From positions 1 to 30,694 of IMG/VR virus record IMGVR_UViG_3300047562_000529: 30,694 bases of DNA. One strand, given 5' to 3'. Below the pieces are notes generated by a model. The model had not been told where the DNA came from, did no database searches, and saw only the letters and a list, made by a program, of their open reading frames with translations. Source of the stretch: a virus. A program made the position numbers and the translations under genes. Numbering within the stretch: the stretch's first letter is position 1; each line of letters begins with the position of its first letter. Positions 1-7,495 of the stretch are shown here, piece after piece.

Positions 1-471
1 ATTCTGTTCCGGATGCATAAATCCAAACTTAAAAAATTCTCTAAGCACATACCTAGGGCAATGTGGATTTGTTTCTGACAAATTAAGTTCAGGATAGGCA
101 GTATTCAATGAATCAATAATATAAGAAAAATATTTGCTGTTAAAAAGTTTATTATAGGTGTCGTCTTCTAAATTGTTCAACTCAATATTAGAATCTCCCG
201 CTCGTAAAAAGGTCCCAGCAGTTAAGGGCAACAAATCGTCAGAATCAAATACAATTCTAATAACTTTATTTGATAATTCTTTACTGTCAATCGAATAATG
301 CTCTGCTCTAAACAGTTTATTCTTATTGTACTGTTTGTTATTAAATTTTGTATGACTTGCGCCAAGCGAATTGAATGGATCAAAATCAATATCTTGTCCC
401 ATTATGTATTTGTTACACATCAACTCTAAGAAATGTCCGTGTGTTCCAGGAACAAAATCAATTGAAATCAT
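1..471 (-). CDS. Hypothetical protein, 3' part missing (runs off left edge)
   Basis: Reading leftward from ATG at 471-469, the frame stays open to base 1, giving 157 codons without a stop. The protein starts MISIDFVPGTHGHFLELMCN and later has a His/Cys-Pro motif, NPHCPRYVLREFFKFGF. I do not recognise a named family. The FVPGTHGHFLE start is reminiscent of uncharacterised proteins of marine myoviruses, but this is memory, not a search. The start overlaps the end of the preceding minus-strand gene by 14 bp, and no clear Shine-Dalgarno sequence lies upstream, which suggests translational coupling. The gene is the last visible member of the leftward cluster that begins with gp47. The C-terminus is outside the window. 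Confidence 0.75.
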   Translation of the reverse strand, partial: MISIDFVPGTHGHFLELMCNKYIMGQDIDFDPFNSLGASHTKFNNKQYNKNKLFRAEHYSIDSKELSNKVIRIVFDSDDLLPLTAGTFLRAGDSNIELNNLEDDTYNKLFNSKYFSYIIDSLNTAYPELNLSETNPHCPRYVLREFFKFGFMHPEQN

Positions 472-1006
472 AATTTTGTTTTAATTTCATTTCGATGTGT
501 ATGTGACCTGGAACAAAATTAAACAGGGTAACAATATATTCGTCAGGGACAATACTTAATAAATTATGTGGGCGATCTTCAAAGCGTGAATCGTTTAATG
601 TGATTGTAGTTGTACGAAAAACTATAACAGAGGATTTAAACTTTTCAACAAAATATTGTATTGACTGTTTTAGCTCTGCAGAGTTTTTGTATTTTAAATA
701 GGTCCCATTATCGTAAATCAAACTGTTTTCACCTACGTCAACAGTAGGTATTTTTTCATTGGTGAAAATATAATTAAATTTTTCTTTAGTGAATTTATAA
801 GAACTACAAGTATCTAAATGTTCAAACTTAATAATTTTTTGATTAGGGAAGTGTTGTTCATAATACCATCCTGCACTGTCAATAATAACCTTGTTACCAG
901 GTAAGTTATCTAGATTAATTAATTCAGCCTTTTCCATACTGACAACAGGATATACCTGTTTGTAAAAATCTTCTCGATTATCTTCTGTTACTTTAGTTTG
1001 TTGCAT
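458..1006 (-). CDS. Hypothetical protein (182 aa)
   Basis: Complete ORF starting MQQTKVTEDN, with no domain that I can name. It looks soluble: no signal peptide or membrane segment is visible. A segment around residues 35-60 (KVIIDSAGWYYEQHFPNQK) has a beta-strand/helix character, and the rest is mixed charged and aromatic. The start lies inside the end of the upstream minus-strand gene (14 bp overlap), and its own end overlaps the next gene by 14 bp, so the three small genes form a tightly coupled cluster downstream of gp47. Its C-terminus contains FNFVPGHIHIEM, which resembles the FVPGTHGHFLELM start of the following gene. The tail may therefore be a remnant or duplication. Function unknown. 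Confidence 0.75.
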   Translation of the reverse strand: MQQTKVTEDNREDFYKQVYPVVSMEKAELINLDNLPGNKVIIDSAGWYYEQHFPNQKIIKFEHLDTCSSYKFTKEKFNYIFTNEKIPTVDVGENSLIYDNGTYLKYKNSAELKQSIQYFVEKFKSSVIVFRTTTITLNDSRFEDRPHNLLSIVPDEYIVTLFNFVPGHIHIEMKLKQNYDFN

Positions 1007-1430
1007 ATACCCAAGTTAGTGGTTGTACAAAGTTAAAATATCGACCTCGGTCATTGTCTAACGATCCTGACTGCACTATATTGCAGTTTGGTAATACTTT
1101 TTTAACTGTCAAAATAAGGTTTTCGCTGTCGGTTTTGTTAACATTATCATATGTTAGTGTAGTGTCGTTGCCTAATAAAAGATAACGATTAATACCCAAA
1201 TAAAATGTTTTGTAGGTCTTTAATTGCGATACGAATGTAATAAAGTCAGACAGATATCCTGGTTGGTTGTATATTGCAACAGCGTGTTCGCTTTGCTCAT
1301 CTAGTATTAATCTTTGTGCAAACTCTTGGTCGTGACCTATATACTTTACACTAATATTCTTATAAAGATTTAGTATGATTTCATCCTGATCACAGTTGCT
1401 GTTACCTAATTGTACTGTGCGCCAACTCAT
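993..1430 (-). CDS. Hypothetical protein (145 aa)
   Basis: Small ORF starting MSWRTVQLGN and ending QPLTWVYATN. No catalytic motif, signal peptide or membrane span is visible, and I do not recognise the family. Its ATG overlaps the TGA stop of gp47 in an ATGA arrangement (4 bp), typical of translational coupling, and it overlaps the next leftward gene by 14 bp. Upstream there is only a weak purine stretch, so expression probably depends on ribosomes finishing gp47. Position suggests it travels with the replication/recombination genes rather than the virion genes, but that is inference only. Confidence 0.75.
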   Translation of the reverse strand: MSWRTVQLGNSNCDQDEIILNLYKNISVKYIGHDQEFAQRLILDEQSEHAVAIYNQPGYLSDFITFVSQLKTYKTFYLGINRYLLLGNDTTLTYDNVNKTDSENLILTVKKVLPNCNIVQSGSLDNDRGRYFNFVQPLTWVYATN

Positions 1431-2446
1431 AAGTTTCTATAAATGTCTAACAGCATTGTCGGGCTGTACTGATCGCTGTTAATACTGCTCAATTGGTTAG
1501 TAACAATAGTATCTACACTTTCAAATTTAATATTGCCCTGTGTATCAAACGAAATGTCCTCACCTATATGCTTTTGTGGGATAAGTGTGATCTCACGTAG
1601 TTTGTAAGTAGTTGCAAATGTTTCTTTAATAAATGTTGCTTCTTCATAACTGATCTCTACATCCAAATCAACACGAACGTGCATATTGGGCTGTAGTCTT
1701 GCTTCTGTATGTTGTAACAGGTCGCTCAATTGATACACACGATACTTGGGTTGATCATCCCAACTAAAGAATTCTGGATCCTTGCCCCACTCTAGTACCA
1801 TCATACCACGCTGATCATCTGCGGCGTCAGCATAATTGTGTGGGAAACAGTTACCAATATAGTTTATGTTACGCTGTACCTGTCGTTTGTGGAAGTGTCC
1901 TGTGAACACAGTTTCAATGCCACCAAACGCTTCTGCTTTGATCTCACCGTGATCTGGCATCTGTACCATAGCGTTCATAAAGAAGTTGGGCAACTCAAAG
2001 TGTCCAAACATATACTTGCCTGAATACTTAGGAACCTTTTTATAATCTTCACCTACCATCCAAGGAGCAAATATAACATCGCCCTCTTGACGCCAGTCAT
2101 TACATATCTGCACATTGGGCAAGTGCCTAGCCCATTCTACACTCTGCACATCACGCTTGTCTCTGTAGTACAAATCGTGATTGCCCGGAATAAAGAACAC
2201 AGTATCAAAGTTATTGTTCAAGTGTTCTAATGCTCGAAGGCTGTAGTTTAGAGTAACAATATTAATACTAGCACGATTGTTATGCCAATCACCTAAGAAG
2301 ATACAGGTCTCACATCCTTCTTCTTTTGCTTTGGCAGTAAACCATTTGATAAAGTTCAAACAGTCTTCGTTGTGTTGTGTGCTATTACTCTTTAATCCAA
2401 AGTGGATATCCGTGCATACGGCCGCTTTTCTAAATAGATTAGTCAT
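1427..2446 (-). CDS. 47: gp47-like recombination endonuclease subunit (SbcD/Mre11 family)
   Basis: A calcineurin-like metallophosphoesterase that would form the nuclease half of the gp46-gp47 complex, which processes DNA ends for recombination-dependent replication. All metal-binding motifs are present in order (numbered from the ATG): D-I-H at residues 13-15, GDWHNNR at 52-58, GNHD at 88-91, a GHFE motif near 147, and TGHFHKRQ further on. From the ATG at 2446 the length is 339 residues, the same as T4 gp47. The frame also offers a TTG one codon upstream (2449-2447), but ATG is preferred. No strong Shine-Dalgarno is visible. The usual ATPase partner gp46 is not in this window. The gene follows gp55 on the same strand after a short gap containing a hairpin. 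Confidence 0.93.
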   Translation of the reverse strand: MTNLFRKAAVCTDIHFGLKSNSTQHNEDCLNFIKWFTAKAKEEGCETCIFLGDWHNNRASINIVTLNYSLRALEHLNNNFDTVFFIPGNHDLYYRDKRDVQSVEWARHLPNVQICNDWRQEGDVIFAPWMVGEDYKKVPKYSGKYMFGHFELPNFFMNAMVQMPDHGEIKAEAFGGIETVFTGHFHKRQVQRNINYIGNCFPHNYADAADDQRGMMVLEWGKDPEFFSWDDQPKYRVYQLSDLLQHTEARLQPNMHVRVDLDVEISYEEATFIKETFATTYKLREITLIPQKHIGEDISFDTQGNIKFESVDTIVTNQLSSINSDQYSPTMLLDIYRNL

Positions 2447-2472
2447 CAAATAAGTTTAACAGATTAAATTGT

Positions 2473-2496
2473 ATTTGCCAACAGGTATTGGCAAAT
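2473..2496 (-). terminator. Perfect hairpin after gp55, possible weak terminator or mRNA-stability element
   Basis: A perfect 9-bp inverted repeat, ATTTGCCAA (2473-2481) and TTGGCAAAT (2488-2496), encloses a 6-base loop. It begins at the last base of the gp55 stop codon and lies 27 bases before the gp47 ATG. In the leftward direction it is followed by ACAATTTAATC, only a weak U-tract, so strong intrinsic termination is uncertain. It could instead protect the 3' end of gp55 mRNA or modulate readthrough into gp47. Confidence 0.45.
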
Positions 2497-3413
2497 TATT
2501 CTCCGCCGCCTTCGTCGTAAGTGCCGGAACTACCTCCGCCACTGCCTGCCCAACTGTTTAGGCCTTGACGAGTATAACTCGGAGTTAGATCATTCATTTC
2601 CAGTATGTCATCACGTAAGTTTTGATTACGTTTTTCCATATTCAATACTCTAGTAAATGAATTTGTGATAGCGGCAGTATAGTAGGCAAATGGGTTTTGA
2701 CTTTTGCTCTCGTCAAACTGTAAACCAATTTGACTTAACTGTACCAGTGCAGTACTGCGCATTTCGTCATTATATGTGTACCCACGCCAGTTACTACGTG
2801 TAGCGTAACGTTCACACAGTTTCATAAACATATGAGCTAGTTTGTTAGTCATAGCGCCGTGTTCTTTTGAAAACTCACCTGTTTCAAAGTCACCAATCCA
2901 GTGGCTTTTGCCTACTAGGTACGGCTCACCTTCTTCTGTTACCTTAAAATGCTGGAATGGTGGGAAGTTGCAACGAATGTGCTTCTTAGCGGCGGGACTA
3001 TCATCAACAATATCCTCATCATCGTCGTCACTGCTGTCATCATCGTCAACAAATAACTCTTTAATTACTTTCTTTTTCTTCTTACCACCACCGGGATCCA
3101 TGGGGATATGATCAAAAGTCATTACCCTAAACACTACATCTGTTGCTGGAACATCCCTAGTGTTTACGCTAAAATCATCTAGTTTTAGTTTAACATCGCT
3201 GGCCGCTTGTGCAACATCGTATGCGGCACGCCCTAAACGCTCTGCACGTAGTTTGCGTCCGTCGGCAATGTTTTTCTTGTTAATCTTTTCTACGCTGGCA
3301 ACAATAATGTCGTAATCGCCATCGTCTGGAGTCATAAAACTACAATATGTCTTTTTACTTTTGTGTATCTCCTTTAAGATATCTCGGTTATTGAGGTAGT
3401 TGTGTCGTTTCAT
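2496..3413 (-). CDS. 55: gp55-like late-transcription sigma factor with long internal insertion
   Basis: A minimal sigma factor that would bind host RNA polymerase and direct it to late promoters. The first 20 residues (MKRHNYLNNRDILKEIHKSK) match the start of T4 gp55 (NYVNNKELL). Residues about 188-270 match its core: helices through NWRGYTYNDEM, FDESKSQNPFAY and a basic MEKRNQNLRDD. At 305 residues it is much longer than T4 gp55 (185). The extra part lies between residues about 21 and 185 and includes K111-K115, then an acidic run at 123-134. The C-terminus is Gly/Ser-rich (GSGGGSSGTYDEGGGE) and lacks the hydrophobic SLDFLYE-type sliding-clamp motif that ends T4 gp55. The start has AAAGGA at 3428-3423, 9 bases upstream. 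It is divergent from the baseplate operon, which it presumably activates. Confidence 0.85.
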   Translation of the reverse strand: MKRHNYLNNRDILKEIHKSKKTYCSFMTPDDGDYDIIVASVEKINKKNIADGRKLRAERLGRAAYDVAQAASDVKLKLDDFSVNTRDVPATDVVFRVMTFDHIPMDPGGGKKKKKVIKELFVDDDDSSDDDDEDIVDDSPAAKKHIRCNFPPFQHFKVTEEGEPYLVGKSHWIGDFETGEFSKEHGAMTNKLAHMFMKLCERYATRSNWRGYTYNDEMRSTALVQLSQIGLQFDESKSQNPFAYYTAAITNSFTRVLNMEKRNQNLRDDILEMNDLTPSYTRQGLNSWAGSGGGSSGTYDEGGGE

Positions 3414-3484
3414 TTGGTACGATCCTTTATATAAGCACTTAATTTAACAAATAAATAATAAAAGAGCAAGAGGAATTTTAAAAA
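3414..3484. promoter_or_regulatory. Divergent control region between gp55 and the baseplate operon
   Basis: These 71 bases separate the leftward gp55/gp47 block from the rightward structural block and are the only strand switch in the window. The region holds AAAGGA facing left (3423-3428), AAGAGGAA facing right (3468-3475), the palindrome TTATATAA (3427-3434) and a late-promoter-like octamer at 3450-3457. A promoter for gp55 must lie here or upstream inside gene 48. I could not place it with confidence. Confidence 0.6.
3450..3457 (+). promoter_or_regulatory. Candidate T4-type late promoter before gene 48
   Basis: AATAAATA matches the T4 late consensus TATAAATA at 7 of 8 positions and sits 27 bases before the ATG at 3485, so a transcript start about 6 bases downstream would leave a short leader holding the AAGAGGAA ribosome site. 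In AT-rich DNA such a match can occur by chance. The position at the head of the operon supports it. Confidence 0.5.
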
Positions 3485-4432
3485 ATGGCAGTCGTAAAAT
3501 CCGGAATGTTTTCAAATCCTGCAGTCCCGACTAAGGCCGGTGATCCTAACGGGCCACGCGGAGGTTTCAGTGATTCTGAGTTTAGAAATGTTAATGGTTC
3601 ATCTCCAATTAAAACAGTAAACCTTAGTCCAGACCCAAGTAAACAGCGTTTAGATAATGCTGGGTTGAGTAAGGGAGGAGCAATGCTAGGATCGGGCGGA
3701 ATTGAAGGTGCGTCGGCGGCACAGGGTAGAGGCCCGATTGAACAAATACCTAATACCAATGAAGTTAGCTTCATCGAATCGGATGAGAGCGCAGATGCAC
3801 CGGCACAAGCATTTATGGATGGCGGATCTGCACAAAAAGGTCCTGCAGATTGGAGAATACGAATAAGTGTCGCTCCATCTTCTGGCATACTGTACAGAGG
3901 ACAAGCTGGGATCATGTATCCATTATTAGAAACAGACGGGGTAATATTCCCTCACCTACCGTCAGTGACCCTTAATCATTCTGCTAGATATAATTCTACA
4001 AACTTAACTCACTCAAACTATACAAATTATTTCTTTGAAAGTGCAGAAGTGCAAAGCATTTCGATATCGGGAGATTTTACCGCACAGACTCAATCAAATG
4101 CTGACTATGTGCTTGCGGCCCTATACTTTTTTAGAGCCGCAACTAAGATGTTCTTTGGTCAGTCTGGAGAATATCAAGGTTCTCCACCACCTATAGTATA
4201 TCTTGACGGATACGGTAAACATTATTTTCCGCACGTTCCTTGTTTAGTTACAAACTTTAGTCACTCAATGAGTGATGGTGTAGACTTTTTACCATCATCG
4301 AGCGGTACAAGAATTGCAACACTTAGTACATTTAATGTACAACTTCAACCAGTGTACAGTAGAAAACGCCAGCAAGAATTTAATTACGATGCGTTTGCCG
4401 CAGGAGCACAATTAGATAAAGGATTTATATAA
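3485..4432 (+). CDS. 48: Baseplate/tail-tube junction protein, gp48-like
   Basis: Likely caps the baseplate hub and starts tail-tube assembly. Residues 1-120 are Gly/Pro/Ser/Ala-rich and probably flexible. From about residue 123 a conserved-looking structural core follows, with SISGDFTAQTQSNADYVLAA, a run FFRAATKMFFGQ, then PPPIVYLDGYGKHYFPHVPC and a closing STFNVQLQPVYSRKRQQEF. This pattern (a tube-like beta core, then a short loop with PPP and GYG) is typical of tail-tube-initiator/cap proteins of contractile phages. Assignment to gp48 rather than gp54 rests on resemblance to marine T4-like phages and on position before gp53. It is the first gene of the operon, with AAGAGGAA 9 bases before the ATG. 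The 315-residue length is near T4 gp54 (320) and below T4 gp48 (364), so gp54 remains possible. Confidence 0.6.
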   Translation: MAVVKSGMFSNPAVPTKAGDPNGPRGGFSDSEFRNVNGSSPIKTVNLSPDPSKQRLDNAGLSKGGAMLGSGGIEGASAAQGRGPIEQIPNTNEVSFIESDESADAPAQAFMDGGSAQKGPADWRIRISVAPSSGILYRGQAGIMYPLLETDGVIFPHLPSVTLNHSARYNSTNLTHSNYTNYFFESAEVQSISISGDFTAQTQSNADYVLAALYFFRAATKMFFGQSGEYQGSPPPIVYLDGYGKHYFPHVPCLVTNFSHSMSDGVDFLPSSSGTRIATLSTFNVQLQPVYSRKRQQEFNYDAFAAGAQLDKGFI

Positions 4433-4737
4433 TGGCTAAGGTCAAATATTCTACTTCGAGCCCTTATGCGCATACCGGAACATACGGTGATTATTTAGAC
4501 GTAATGACTAATCGTCCTATTACAAAAAAATCAGACGATGTACTGTACTCAATCGATAAGGTATATGAGTATCGTCCGGATATACTAGCATTTGACTTAT
4601 ATGGTGATAGCAGATTATGGTGGGTATTTGCGCAACGTAATCCAAACGTTCTTAAAGATCCATTACGTGATTTTAGAGCAGGTGCTCAAATTTATATTCC
4701 TAAGAAACAAACACTTACAGCAGATTTAGGAGTTTAA
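4432..4737 (+). CDS. 53: gp53-like baseplate wedge protein
   Basis: Short protein (101 aa) with the LysM-like gp53 signature: a DILAFDLYGDSRLWWVFAQRNP segment at about residues 49-70, then DPLRDFRAGAQIYIP ending near 91. In T4, gp53 sits in the baseplate wedge inner ring and helps wedges bind the hub. T4 gp53 is 196 residues, so this is a compact version containing essentially the conserved domain. The first A of its ATG is the last base of the gene 48 stop codon (TAATG), and AAAGGA lies just upstream within gene 48, implying coupled translation. Confidence 0.82.
   Translation: MAKVKYSTSSPYAHTGTYGDYLDVMTNRPITKKSDDVLYSIDKVYEYRPDILAFDLYGDSRLWWVFAQRNPNVLKDPLRDFRAGAQIYIPKKQTLTADLGV
4728..4732 (+). 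promoter_or_regulatory. Ribosome binding site fixing the GTG start of the hub gene
   Basis: AGGAG lies 8 bases upstream of GTG at 4741, inside the end of gene 53. No in-frame ATG occurs until well inside the structured domain, so this site decides the unusual GTG start. Confidence 0.75.
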
Positions 4738-4740
4738 TCT

Positions 4741-7494
4741 GTGATTGTCAAACCAGAAGATAATACCGCAAAAGGTCAAACTGCAGGTGGCGCAATTGAA
4801 ACTCAAACTGTTCCTAGAAATCCTGGTGCGGGCGTAGTTGATAATTCAACAACAACTGATCAAAGAGCAGTAGCATTTGGCGGTGGTGCTGGCGGTGGCG
4901 GATTTAACAGTAATCAAGGAGCGAATGCCCCTGAGCTTACTCCTGAAGAAGAAGCAAAAGTTACTGGTCCAGTATTCAATCCTGAAGGAGAAGCAGTAGC
5001 GTTCCAACCAAACGGCGAGAGAGAAGAAGATCCTGTTGCTGAGGAAGTAAATTATGTTGAAGTAGGTCCTACAGAAGACAATACAGACTTGACCCAAGAA
5101 CCAGTCGTACCAACTAGACAGATAGACCTATTTCAAAATATTCTACACAATTACGCTAGTCATACCTATAGGTTGAGTTGGTTTGCTCTTACCAAAGAAG
5201 ATTATTCAACACTAACTAAAGACCCTGTTACTTTTGTTCCCAGCATTCTTCTTGTACAAAGCGGAGGAGGGCAAGGAGAATTTGGTAGACATCCTGATTT
5301 CGCAACAGACTTTCAAATTGATAATCTAAGGATGACTACAGTTGTTGGCTTGAATGCAGATGCAAAAGCTAGTAATGCAATCAGCATCGCTTTTGACATC
5401 TACGAACCATATGGAATGACGCTATTAGATAGAATAATCAGCGTTAATCAGGATATAGGAAGTCAGAATTATCTTACACAACCATACTTATTACAGATCG
5501 ATTTCCTTGGCAATGCCAGCGACGAAGATAACACAGGATACTTTAGGATTGATCAAAAGCGTTTCGCTATAAAGTTTCAAAAAATGACAATCAATCCTGG
5601 GGAAAATGGAACAACATACGGTATTACAGCAATACCATACAATCATCAAGCGTTCCAGCAGACTTATATGACTGTGCCTGTCCCGCTGTCGGTTGAAGCA
5701 GATACCATTGGTAAGTTTTTTGATAATGAGAATGACGAAAGTAAAGTTTTTAAGAATGGAGTTTCTGAAGAGACACAACGAGAGTTTAATTCTACTACGT
5801 CCTGGGGCAATCAAGGGTTGAAGCCTGAGCAAAAAGCAGTCCAGGCCCAACGGTTAGGACTACAAGGTGCATTAGTAAAAAGTTTCCCGGCAGCATTTAA
5901 TAACTATTGGCAGAGTATTTCCGGTCCAGAGTTTAAGTATAAACAGACACCAGTTCAGATTAAGTTTAAGGTAGATCCCAAATTTGTAGATTCTAAAATA
6001 TCAGTGTCGCTGACTACAGAAACAAGATCGACACCAATGGCTAGAAGATATGATCAGGTTGGTGCGTCTTGGAAGTCACCAACTCTAGTCAATGGCAAAA
6101 CAGTACAGGTTTATCAGGTTGCACAAGGCACTAATATTGTGGCCTTAATAGATAAAGTAATGCAAAAAAGTAGTTATATTATAGATCAAATAAAACAATT
6201 TGAGGAAGCAAGAGAGTCTGGCGAGAATTTAGATGAATTTAAGTTTTTAGATTGGTACAAAATTATCCCGCAATTAGATATCAGAGAGTTTGATAATGGC
6301 GAGGGACAAGATTATTCTAAGACGATAACTTACTCAATAGTACCTTATCGTGTTGCTAATGCATACCATCCTGATTTTAAGAAAACTAAGATCACCAAGA
6401 AGGATATAGTAAGAACATACAACTATAGATACACAGGATTAAATTCAGACATCATAAATCTTGATATCAACTTTGACAGTGCTTACTATACACAAATGAC
6501 CACGTTTCGAAAAAGAAAAGCACAAGCAGGTGCTGGTCAGCCAAAGAGGGCAGAATCTGGATCATTTGACAATGAAAACAAATCAGCTGCCGTGTCGGAA
6601 GGTGCTAAAGATTTACCAACGCCAACAATAGCAGTTGGATCCGATCAAAGTTCATCAGGTCAACTTAATAAAGCAGATGACTTTGACAGTTCTGCTATAG
6701 CAGATTTAGCAAAAAGCCTTTATACAACTTCTGCAGGTGATATGTTAACTATACGGATGCGAATCATTGGTGACCCAGCATTTATTAAACAAGATGATGT
6801 TTATTGGAACCCCGCACAGGATAACTATAAAGATAATTTAGAAACAATCAATGAAGATACCCCTATCACAAACCAAGGTCAGATTATATTCGATGCTAAA
6901 CAGGTTTTTGTGCAACTAATAATAAACAGTGCTACAGACATTGACGACGACACAGGTATTATTAATCCTAATAAAAAAATTAAACTTAAATATGGTCAAA
7001 TTGATTCAACATTCAGCGGAGCGTTTAAAGTGTTAAAAGTTGACAACAACTTTAGTGGAGGACAGTTTACTCAAGAATTGACTATTATAAAAATGCCAAA
7101 TTCTATTTTTGAGTCTGGTAATAACCCCGATGTAAAAACTGAGATAACATTAGACACAACAGACGAGAATGAAGTAAACTTCATCGAAGCAGAACCGGTG
7201 GAGTCTCCAGAACCACAGCAGATTAGTAACGCATTAGGTATACAGCCAGAAGCACAAAATGTACCAGAACCAGTACCAGAAACAACGCAACAGCCCAACA
7301 ATGTATTTGGCATTCAAGGTAATGATATCAGTCAACTACAACAGGCAAATAATAATCCAGATGATGCGTTCCCGATTGTCAATGGTGCAGGCACAACACC
7401 AACTACACAACAACCTACACAGGTTAGCCCAGTTAACATCGACGAGTCAAATATAGATATTCCATCGAGGGGTATAAATCTGATAGGAAACTAA
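4741..7494 (+). CDS. Probable baseplate hub protein (gp27-like candidate) with disordered tails
   Basis: A 917-residue virion protein between gp53 and gp5, the place where marine T4-like phages keep a large hub/structural gene. Residues 1-125 are Gly/Glu/Pro-rich and probably disordered. From about 126 a folded region begins (RQIDLFQNILHNYASHTYRL). It includes FQIDNLRMTTVVGLN and AISIAFDIYEPYGMTLLDRI, which look like a tube-type hub domain that binds the spike. Residues about 796-917 are again Glu/Pro/Gln/Asn-rich and contain two copies of an N(A/V)(L/F)GIQ motif (SNALGIQ, NNVFGIQ). No signal peptide or membrane segment is visible. It ends one base before gp5, consistent with a hub-spike pair. 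The gp27 role is inferred from position and the hub-like segment, not from clear sequence identity. Confidence 0.6.
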   Translation: MIVKPEDNTAKGQTAGGAIETQTVPRNPGAGVVDNSTTTDQRAVAFGGGAGGGGFNSNQGANAPELTPEEEAKVTGPVFNPEGEAVAFQPNGEREEDPVAEEVNYVEVGPTEDNTDLTQEPVVPTRQIDLFQNILHNYASHTYRLSWFALTKEDYSTLTKDPVTFVPSILLVQSGGGQGEFGRHPDFATDFQIDNLRMTTVVGLNADAKASNAISIAFDIYEPYGMTLLDRIISVNQDIGSQNYLTQPYLLQIDFLGNASDEDNTGYFRIDQKRFAIKFQKMTINPGENGTTYGITAIPYNHQAFQQTYMTVPVPLSVEADTIGKFFDNENDESKVFKNGVSEETQREFNSTTSWGNQGLKPEQKAVQAQRLGLQGALVKSFPAAFNNYWQSISGPEFKYKQTPVQIKFKVDPKFVDSKISVSLTTETRSTPMARRYDQVGASWKSPTLVNGKTVQVYQVAQGTNIVALIDKVMQKSSYIIDQIKQFEEARESGENLDEFKFLDWYKIIPQLDIREFDNGEGQDYSKTITYSIVPYRVANAYHPDFKKTKITKKDIVRTYNYRYTGLNSDIINLDINFDSAYYTQMTTFRKRKAQAGAGQPKRAESGSFDNENKSAAVSEGAKDLPTPTIAVGSDQSSSGQLNKADDFDSSAIADLAKSLYTTSAGDMLTIRMRIIGDPAFIKQDDVYWNPAQDNYKDNLETINEDTPITNQGQIIFDAKQVFVQLIINSATDIDDDTGIINPNKKIKLKYGQIDSTFSGAFKVLKVDNNFSGGQFTQELTIIKMPNSIFESGNNPDVKTEITLDTTDENEVNFIEAEPVESPEPQQISNALGIQPEAQNVPEPVPETTQQPNNVFGIQGNDISQLQQANNNPDDAFPIVNGAGTTPTTQQPTQVSPVNIDESNIDIPSRGINLIGN

Positions 7495-7495
7495 T

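Noticed and set aside
2897-3046. VDDSP in gp55 as a displaced clamp-binding motif
   Set aside because: T4 gp55 has VDDSP just before its SLDFLYE clamp motif, but here it is followed by AAKKHIR without the needed hydrophobic residues, so the match is probably chance.
3427-3434. TTATATAA palindrome as a promoter for gp55
   Set aside because: It resembles a -10 box, but no convincing -35 element at proper spacing was found, so no promoter was called.
3478-3915. 145-codon minus-strand reading frame opposite gene 48
   Set aside because: It lies fully opposite a well-supported gene, has no recognisable protein features and a Pro/Ser-rich composition expected from antisense of a Gly-rich N-terminus.
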